Shown one piece after another: positions 59,132 through 64,000 of a stretch of 64,000 nt of DNA (its first letter is position 1; each line of letters opens with the position of its first letter). The notes beneath the pieces were generated by a model. The model was not told the origin of the DNA and searched no databases. It worked only from the letters and a program-made list of their open reading frames with translations. Where the stretch lies: positions 124,001-188,000 of IMG/VR virus record IMGVR_UViG_3300033146_001382. One strand, 5' to 3'. Position numbers and translations under genes: made by a program. The stretch is from a virus.

Positions 59132-59605
59132 ATGATAAGATTTGAAGATGGAGACGATAACTTAGTAGAAGTATTTTTGGAAGTAATGGAGACTAGATTT
59201 CCACATTTTCAGTTTTTAAATTTTAAATTAGTGTATGATTTAAAGAAAAGAACTAAGAATGGTAAAACTACATTAGCTAGTATAGAACTAGCCTCTCCCA
59301 AAATTAAATATTTTTCACAAGATGATAAGGCTTCTGAGGGGTATGATTACATTTTGTTTATTGACAAGAAAGCTTGGGAGTTATCTAATGATAAAGATAA
59401 AAGACGACTTATCTCTCACGAAATGCGCCATGTATTTGTAGATGAGAAAGATAAGGCTAAATTGGTAGGGCACGAAATAGAGGACTTCTATCAAGAAATA
59501 GAACTAAATAAAGATGACCCAGAATGGGGTCGCAATCTAGTTAGATTGGTTTCAGATGTTTATGATCAAGAAAAAGAAATGTCTAAACCAAATAAAGGAT
59601 ATTAA
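59132..59605 (+). CDS. Putative phage metallopeptidase
   Basis: This 157-residue protein starts at ATG 59132. RRLISHEMRHVFVDEKDK contains HExxH (zinc ligands and catalytic Glu), and LVGHEIEDFYQEI supplies a third ligand. The gene-wide pattern matches the phage metallopeptidase family (PhageMetallopep), small zinc enzymes of unknown target. The N-terminal strand MIRFEDGDDNLVEVFLEVME is an acidic lead. It lies beside Hsp20 and the sensor genes, so a role in proteostasis or in cleaving a host regulator is possible. The reaction is unproven. Confidence 0.75.
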   Translation: MIRFEDGDDNLVEVFLEVMETRFPHFQFLNFKLVYDLKKRTKNGKTTLASIELASPKIKYFSQDDKASEGYDYILFIDKKAWELSNDKDKRRLISHEMRHVFVDEKDKAKLVGHEIEDFYQEIELNKDDPEWGRNLVRLVSDVYDQEKEMSKPNKGY

Positions 59606-59616
59606 GGAGTGAGCAT

Positions 59617-59865
59617 ATGAAAGACAAGAAAGAAGTAACTGCCCATGAGTGGGAAGTAGAAGTAAAGGCTAAACTTGATGAGTTTATTAATAATTTTCTT
59701 AGTGTTTCTAAAGAGTGTAATATGGCCACTAAGTATTTTTATCCAGAATTGGAAGTATTTGAAACTCATACAGAATATGACAAATCTAAGACTAATGGTG
59801 CTGAACTTAGAATAGTTTTTAATTTTGTTGACAATGTTGACTTATCCTCAATGAATTTTACTTAA
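59617..59865 (+). CDS. Unknown small acidic protein
   Basis: This 82-residue protein starts at ATG 59617 with TTAAGGAGTGAGCAT. It is helical and charged (KVKAKLDEF-like EVKAKLDEFINNFLSVSKEC), ending in strands LRIVFNFVDNVDLSSMNF. It has no membrane segment or Cys cluster and the family is not recognised. It follows the metallopeptidase by 12 bases and is co-transcribed. Confidence 0.45.
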   Translation: MKDKKEVTAHEWEVEVKAKLDEFINNFLSVSKECNMATKYFYPELEVFETHTEYDKSKTNGAELRIVFNFVDNVDLSSMNFT

Positions 59866-59897
59866 TTATTTAACCTCATGTATAGTAGGAGTAAATT

Positions 59898-60452
59898 ATG
59901 GATAATGGGACTATTTATTTTAGAGATGGTGAGTTAATTACAAAGAGTGGTGAAGTTAAAGTGTATCAAATGCAAGATGATTTATTCATGGAGGCCGGTA
60001 GGGGCAATCTTATAGCTTCAGACCGAGACTTAAGTGATTATATCTGGCAAATAAATAATAAACCATTTGGTAATTGTTTAGTTGTGGGACTAGGTCTGGG
60101 TGTATCAGCTAGGTATATCTCATCCATGGCTAAGGTGGATAAAGTTACAGTATTAGAAGAAGACGCAGATGTTATTACTGCACAAACTAATGCTACTCCT
60201 TTTGATAGTAATAAAATTACTATAATTAATAATAATATTTTATCTTTTCTTTACACTACTAAAGAAAAATATAATTTTATTTTTATCGACTGCTACAATA
60301 TAATTGATGAGGACACCTTCCCAGTTATAGCTGATATAGTAGCAGCCAGTAAAGTACCATTATCCACGAATGGTATTTTAATAGGGTGGTTAGATAGTAG
60401 TACACCTGAAATATTTATAGATGCATTTTATGGGTTATTCACACTTCATTAA
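59898..60452 (+). CDS. SAM-binding protein, spermidine-synthase-like fold
   Basis: This 184-residue protein starts at ATG 59898 (GTAGGAGTAAATT). The core NCLVVGLGLGVSARYISSMA is a Gly-rich SAM/dcSAM loop. It is followed by KVTVLEEDADVITA, where the acidic pair binds the ribose, and then by NFIFIDCYNIID. This matches spermidine-synthase-like methyltransferases. The N-terminal half of a full spermidine synthase (~280 residues) is reduced. The substrate is unknown. Confidence 0.65.
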   Translation: MDNGTIYFRDGELITKSGEVKVYQMQDDLFMEAGRGNLIASDRDLSDYIWQINNKPFGNCLVVGLGLGVSARYISSMAKVDKVTVLEEDADVITAQTNATPFDSNKITIINNNILSFLYTTKEKYNFIFIDCYNIIDEDTFPVIADIVAASKVPLSTNGILIGWLDSSTPEIFIDAFYGLFTLH

Positions 60453-60467
60453 GGAGACTAATTAAAT

Positions 60468-60851
60468 ATGGAGATATACGACATCTTGGTTGTAGATGAT
60501 GATTCAGAAGTTGCTATACTTTATGAGGCTTTTATGGAGTTAATGCCATATTCATTTAAAGTAGCATCATCTGCAGATGATGCTTTAGAACTACTTAAAC
60601 ATACTAAATTTACAGTATTTATATTAGATATAGATTTAGGATACAATTCTATGAATGGAGTTGATCTTAGTATCAAAATAAAAGAAATACAGTCTGACGC
60701 TAAAGTATATGCCTTAACAGGCCATGCTGGAATTTTTGATGGGTTTGACCCTGCTATAGCTGGTTTTGATGAGGTATTTAGTAAACCTTTTGGGTATAAG
60801 AATTTAATTATATTATTAAAAAGTATACTAGGTGATAGGACTGCTAAATAG
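60468..60851 (+). CDS. Stand-alone response-regulator receiver (CheY-like)
   Basis: This 127-residue protein starts at ATG 60468 (AAGGAGACTAATTAAAT). DILVVDDDSE gives the acidic Mg pocket (Asp10-12). FILDIDLG holds the phosphoacceptor Asp54, VYALTGHAG holds Thr84 and VFSKPFGYKN holds Lys106. All key residues of a receiver are present and no output domain follows. No histidine kinase is seen in the window. It might take phosphate from host kinases or pair with the five-PAS sensor at 56146 in an unusual scheme. Confidence 0.9.
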   Translation: MEIYDILVVDDDSEVAILYEAFMELMPYSFKVASSADDALELLKHTKFTVFILDIDLGYNSMNGVDLSIKIKEIQSDAKVYALTGHAGIFDGFDPAIAGFDEVFSKPFGYKNLIILLKSILGDRTAK

Positions 60852-60980
60852 TTTAAGGGCTAGTTTATATTAATGTATAAGTGTGCCATCACTCACTAAC
60901 TTGATATCTACCCCTTATTGCACAGCCATTAGGCTGAAATAATTAAGTTTAATAAAAAAATAAAAGGAGGAAATTTGACT
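60852..60980 (+). other. Intergenic region with small hairpin before virion genes
   Basis: No ORF of note. CAGCC 60923-60927 and GGCTG 60932-60936 form a short hairpin with loop ATTA. A TATATTAA lies at 60866-60873 without a good -35 partner. A strong AAAGGAGG at 60963-60970 serves ATG 60981. It may hold a promoter for virion genes; I cannot assign one. Confidence 0.4.
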
Positions 60981-62789
60981 ATGGCTCTATTTGGAGTTGA
61001 AAATGGAGTAAGGATAGAAACCTCAGACGGTAATGCAGATTTATTGTTTGGAGTGTCTGACCCTTCTGTAGTCGGAAAAGCTGCCCCAGAGGGCTCTTTA
61101 TATCTAAGATCTAATGGAGTGTCTTACAAAAAGACAGGACCAGGTGATTATGATTGGGAGTTAGCTTCACAAGCTGAAGGCGCAGCTATAGGTTATGTAT
61201 TCATAACTGACGTTACTAATGTAGGCAATATAGGTTCTGAATCTTATGTTGCTAACACAGTACCAGCCGACACTGTTTTAACAGAATGTACTACAGACAC
61301 TACAGATGTTACGATAGCTTTTCTTGCAGAACCAGCAGGTTTTTATAGCCCTACTCTTTCTATTAGTGGCGTCAATTGTACAAATTTAGCTCAATATGGG
61401 GATGATAGACGTCTCTTTAGTGGATCTATTGGAGTAACTTTAACATGCGCTGCCGGAGAACATCAAGATTTTGTAGTAGAAAGTTCTACTGGTCAAAGTA
61501 CAACAGTTAGAATTAATAGAGCTGGTGCAGGACCAGAGATTACTGCAATAGTTTTTGGCTCATACCCAGGAACACAGACAGATTTAAAAAATAATGATCA
61601 GATTGGTGTAACTGTTACGGTAGCTAATGATGCTTCATCTGTATGGATAGAAGCAGATAAAGCTTCTAAAACACTAGTCAACTTAACGTTGGGAGCAGTA
61701 GATGGGGCAGGTGTTGGTTATAGACATGCAACTGGTACTATTACTATCTCTTCTATAGCTTCAGACGCACCAGTTGATGCCCAGGCAGAAAATACATTAG
61801 GGACTAAAGGGGATGTATTTACCTCTAGTGACTTAAGTATTGATCAGGTTTATCCTACCATTACCTTTAATTCTATTACGTATCCAACAACACAGGGTGC
61901 GATTAAAAATAGTGAGACTGCAGATGTTAATGTTTCTGTAACTAATTGGGTTTCAGGTACCGATACTATTACTTATAGTACCCCACTTAATCAGATCTCT
62001 ATTCCTGGTACTACTATTTACGCTCAAACTAAAACTGTTACTAGAATTGCTGGGGATTATAATGTAAGTTCTAATAATTATAGTATATCAGCAACTAAAG
62101 TTAATAATGATGCAACTAGGTCTGCCAGTTATAATGTCAGAATAGCACATGTTGCAGCGCAATTAGCAGTTAATGAGCCAGCAGCTAGACTCAGGACAGG
62201 AGGTACTGGTTTTTCTAATGTAGGTCTTACGACAGCAGCTTCTACAGCTGAACATACTATTACTATAGCAGCTAATCAGATTCTAAACGCAGTTCCTACT
62301 CTTGCTAATCCAAGTGCTGGGACTGGTAGTTGGAAGAATGGTGCTTTTGCTAATGCTGGTGGTATGGCGTCTTTTACTAATACCATACAACTACCAGATG
62401 ATAGTACTCGTGGCACACATTCTTGGGGTGCTATTAGTGGAGTTAATCTTGCAGGTATTACTACTTCAGCTATTACTGGTAATAGTTCTTATGTTATTGG
62501 TGGTTTTCTACCGAGATACTATAGATTGGTTCTTGGTCAGAATGAAAGTTCTGGTGCAGTTGAAACAACTACATATACTAAATTTACACTTGATTGGCAA
62601 GCAACTAATGGGAATGGACAAGTTAAGTCCCTATCTAGGGCAGCCACTATTAATACTGCACCGCCAGTAACTGGTCAGTATACTATTGATGCTGTAGATG
62701 GTAATCCTACTAAGTTTATTATTTTAGACACAGCAGCTACACAGGGACAAACTGTGGATTCTGCAATACGTGTAGAGGAGGTCGTGTAA
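60981..62789 (+). CDS. Virion protein with Ig-like repeats
   Basis: This protein is 602 residues from ATG 60981. The in-frame TTG at 60975 is too close to the ribosome site. The N-terminal ~70 residues (VENGVRIETSDGNADLLFGV, EGSLYLRSNG, WELASQ) are typical of phage fibre or trimer lead domains. The rest is a chain of beta-sandwich units rich in Thr, Ser, Ala and Gly (TVTVANDASSVWIEADKASK, ADVNVSVTNWVSGTDTITYS, TKVNNDATRSASYNVRIAHV), as in Ig-like surface modules. It ends with TAATATG linkage to the next gene. No enzymatic motif is visible. Confidence 0.55.
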   Translation: MALFGVENGVRIETSDGNADLLFGVSDPSVVGKAAPEGSLYLRSNGVSYKKTGPGDYDWELASQAEGAAIGYVFITDVTNVGNIGSESYVANTVPADTVLTECTTDTTDVTIAFLAEPAGFYSPTLSISGVNCTNLAQYGDDRRLFSGSIGVTLTCAAGEHQDFVVESSTGQSTTVRINRAGAGPEITAIVFGSYPGTQTDLKNNDQIGVTVTVANDASSVWIEADKASKTLVNLTLGAVDGAGVGYRHATGTITISSIASDAPVDAQAENTLGTKGDVFTSSDLSIDQVYPTITFNSITYPTTQGAIKNSETADVNVSVTNWVSGTDTITYSTPLNQISIPGTTIYAQTKTVTRIAGDYNVSSNNYSISATKVNNDATRSASYNVRIAHVAAQLAVNEPAARLRTGGTGFSNVGLTTAASTAEHTITIAANQILNAVPTLANPSAGTGSWKNGAFANAGGMASFTNTIQLPDDSTRGTHSWGAISGVNLAGITTSAITGNSSYVIGGFLPRYYRLVLGQNESSGAVETTTYTKFTLDWQATNGNGQVKSLSRAATINTAPPVTGQYTIDAVDGNPTKFIILDTAATQGQTVDSAIRVEEVV

Positions 62790-62790
62790 T

Positions 62791-63357
62791 ATGGCATCCA
62801 TAGACGGTAATGCGTTTGAAATCGAACGTAGGTTTATACAGTTAAAATATAACACCAATATGCCTGATGATACTATTTTAGGTTGGGATAATAATCCAAA
62901 TACAGTATCTAATGGTAATACAGATGGTGAAACATTAATTTATAATGTTGCAATGGGGGCATCTTTTCTACAAAGTAATGGTAAACTTTGGTTTAAGAAG
63001 TCCTTGCCAAACACTTGGATTGAAATTGGGGGTTCTACCTCAGTAGCCAGTAACGTTACTACTTACGTTATTCCTACAGGTAATACCCAACAATTTTATA
63101 GTTTAGCTTTAAGTAACAACCAGAATTATGAATGGACAGTGGATACTACTGCTACTACTGGTACTAGTTTATCTAAGTTCTCTAGTCTATATAATGACCC
63201 AGATATGGTCTCAAATGAGTACAGTTTTCTAGGGGAAGTAGTAGACATGGACGTAGATATCACAGCAAGTGGTACTAATTGTAATTTTTCTATTACAAAT
63301 AATGAGGCAGCCTCTATTACTTGTTCAGTTAAGGTTGAAGCTTTTAACGCACTTTAA
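62791..63357 (+). CDS. Virion-like beta-rich protein
   Basis: This 188-residue protein starts at ATG 62791, two bases after the previous stop. Its start (ASIDGNAFEIERRFIQLKYN) and the segment SNGKLWFKKSLPNTWIEIGG resemble the N-terminal lead of the preceding protein (LRSNGVSYKK, WELAS). The two may assemble together. The C-terminal half (MDVDITASGTNCNFSITNNE, ITCSVKVEAFNAL) is a beta sandwich. It is followed by a strong terminator, so it ends its transcription unit. Confidence 0.5.
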   Translation: MASIDGNAFEIERRFIQLKYNTNMPDDTILGWDNNPNTVSNGNTDGETLIYNVAMGASFLQSNGKLWFKKSLPNTWIEIGGSTSVASNVTTYVIPTGNTQQFYSLALSNNQNYEWTVDTTATTGTSLSKFSSLYNDPDMVSNEYSFLGEVVDMDVDITASGTNCNFSITNNEAASITCSVKVEAFNAL

Positions 63358-63364
63358 TATTAAT

Positions 63365-63394
63365 AACCTACCCCTTAATTGGGGTAGGTTTAAC
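63365..63394 (+). terminator. Rho-independent terminator
   Basis: AACCTACCCC at 63365-63374 and GGGGTAGGTT at 63381-63390 form a perfect 10-bp GC-rich stem with loop TTAATT, then a short TAAC tail. It is the most stable hairpin of the right end and follows the virion gene by eight bases. The T-run is short (TTT), so efficiency may vary. Confidence 0.7.
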
Positions 63395-63407
63395 TGAGGT
63401 AAGACTT

Positions 63408-63824
63408 ATGGAAGTAGAAAATATAAATTCATTAAAAGGTTTAATAACTAAAGCTAACCGTGTAATGGGCAGGCATAGTCCTAAAAGTAAACTAAGTGAA
63501 TATGCTTTTTGTAGTAAATTAAATATGTTCCCAGTACCAGACTGTGATCATATAGCGGTAGCTAGAGCTTATCTAGGTAAATCTAAATTTACTAAAGAAG
63601 CAAAAGAAAAGATAGCTGATTGTATTAATAAAAGGTCTGATGAACTAGGTTGTACTTCTAATACAAAAATAACAGCTAGTAGGAAGTACCCTATTTATAT
63701 AGAGCTGTCTTATAAGCAAAAACAACTGTATAGTTCTGAAGTATTTAGGGTTACTAGAAATTTAGTGGAAGATTCTATTATTAACCCAGGTAAGAAACTG
63801 AACTCTATAGATATTATTTTGTAA
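63408..63824 (+). CDS. Unknown conserved-looking phage protein
   Basis: This 138-residue protein starts at ATG 63408 behind TGAGGTAAGACTT. The segment AFCSKLNMFPVPDCDHIAVA followed by RAYLGKSKFTKEAKEKIADC and INKRSDELGC resembles a small helical domain (FPVPDxxHxxxAxxxLGxSK...I..CI..K...LGC). Versions of this domain occur in many phage structural or capsid-associated proteins. The second half is basic and beta-rich. The function is unknown. It starts after the terminator and precedes a DNA-repair gene. Confidence 0.45.
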   Translation: MEVENINSLKGLITKANRVMGRHSPKSKLSEYAFCSKLNMFPVPDCDHIAVARAYLGKSKFTKEAKEKIADCINKRSDELGCTSNTKITASRKYPIYIELSYKQKQLYSSEVFRVTRNLVEDSIINPGKKLNSIDIIL

Positions 63825-63834
63825 AGGTATATAA

Positions 63835-64000
63835 ATGAATTTAGATTATTTACAAAACAAAGTAGCTAATTGTAGGATGTGTAGTTTAGCTAAGACTAGG
63901 AAAGTTCCAGTGTTTGCTAAAGGTAATCCGTATGCTAAACTATTAGTTTGTGGTATGTGTCCAGGTCCTGAAGAGAATAGTTTGGAGAATGAAATGGGCT
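63835..64000 (+). CDS. Family 4 uracil-DNA glycosylase (3' truncated by window end)
   Basis: The first 55 residues are visible from ATG 63835. ANCRMCSLAKTRKVPVFAKG gives the first C-x2-C iron-sulfur ligands of family 4 uracil-DNA glycosylases. LLVCGMCPGPEEN corresponds to the GEAPGxxED active-site segment with altered residues (MC for EA). It would remove uracil from DNA and fits with the dUTPase and dCMP deaminase in this phage. The 3' part, including the other two Cys ligands, lies outside the window. Confidence 0.7.
   Translation, partial: MNLDYLQNKVANCRMCSLAKTRKVPVFAKGNPYAKLLVCGMCPGPEENSLENEMG

Noticed and set aside
60923-60936. Rho-independent terminator after the receiver gene
   Set aside because: Stem is only 5 bp and the following bases are not a T-tract; it is kept only as a small hairpin.

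Overview
The window is a stretch of a large, AT-rich tailed-phage genome (Caudoviricetes-type). Every supportable gene is on the + strand. Genes are tightly packed with TAATG or ATGA overlaps and clear AGGAG-type ribosome binding sites. I see no rRNA, tRNA, CRISPR array, insertion sequence or integrase. Virion genes sit at both ends around a complete replication set, which suggests a virulent phage with a genome well above 64 kb. The host cannot be fixed from the sequence. Lipid A-like sugar chemistry and a small lipoprotein lean towards a Gram-negative host, but this is inference.

Layout. (1) 1-16021: eight large virion or adsorption proteins built from beta-rich binding modules: jelly-roll, beta-propeller, discoidin-like, SPRY, beta-helix, and a shared C-terminal domain. 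(2) 16100-26553: replication and recombination: sliding clamp, RecA with an intein, a nuclease, a UvsY-like candidate, DnaB-type helicase, primase, SSB, RuvC-like resolvase and a RecB/Cas4-like nuclease. (3) 26559-39970: a 13-kb glycan island with GT-B and GT-A glycosyltransferases, methyltransferases, a Gfo/Idh/MocA dehydrogenase, an LpxA-like acyltransferase, a DegT-type aminotransferase, a sulfotransferase, a FemAB-like/DegT-remnant fusion and a KdsC-like HAD protein. It is interrupted by a ThyX-like gene and a Vsr-type homing endonuclease. (4) 40039-54781: clamp loader, HNH protein, family A DNA polymerase with a second intein, dUTPase, class II ribonucleotide reductase, a GIY-YIG remnant, nucleotidase, small zinc proteins, lipoprotein, RNase HII, Dam methylase plus PD-(D/E)XK nuclease, nucleotidyltransferase, ATP-dependent ligase and dCMP deaminase. 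(5) 54857-60851: small proteins, a membrane coiled-coil protein, a five-PAS sensor without kinase, Hsp20, a metallopeptidase, a spermidine-synthase-like methyltransferase and a stand-alone response-regulator receiver. (6) 60981-64000: two more virion-like proteins, a terminator, a conserved small protein and the start of a family 4 uracil-DNA glycosylase.

How the parts work together. Clamp, clamp loader, polymerase, helicase, primase, SSB, RecA, RuvC, RNase HII and ligase form a largely self-sufficient replisome. RNR, dUTPase, dCMP deaminase and possibly the ThyX-like protein feed it nucleotides. The glycan island could build and attach a 2,3-diamino-type sugar to the host surface, the virion or DNA. 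Four matching sigma70-like promoters (TTGACA, 16-17 bp, TATATTA) start transcription units at 16.1, 40.0, 48.5 and 52.2 kb. Candidate RNA-level control sits before hsp20 (hairpin over the ribosome binding site) and before the GIY-YIG remnant (11-bp stem over the ribosome binding site). No stretch above 300 bases lacks a gene. The longest gaps (16022-16222 and 60852-60980) are described below.
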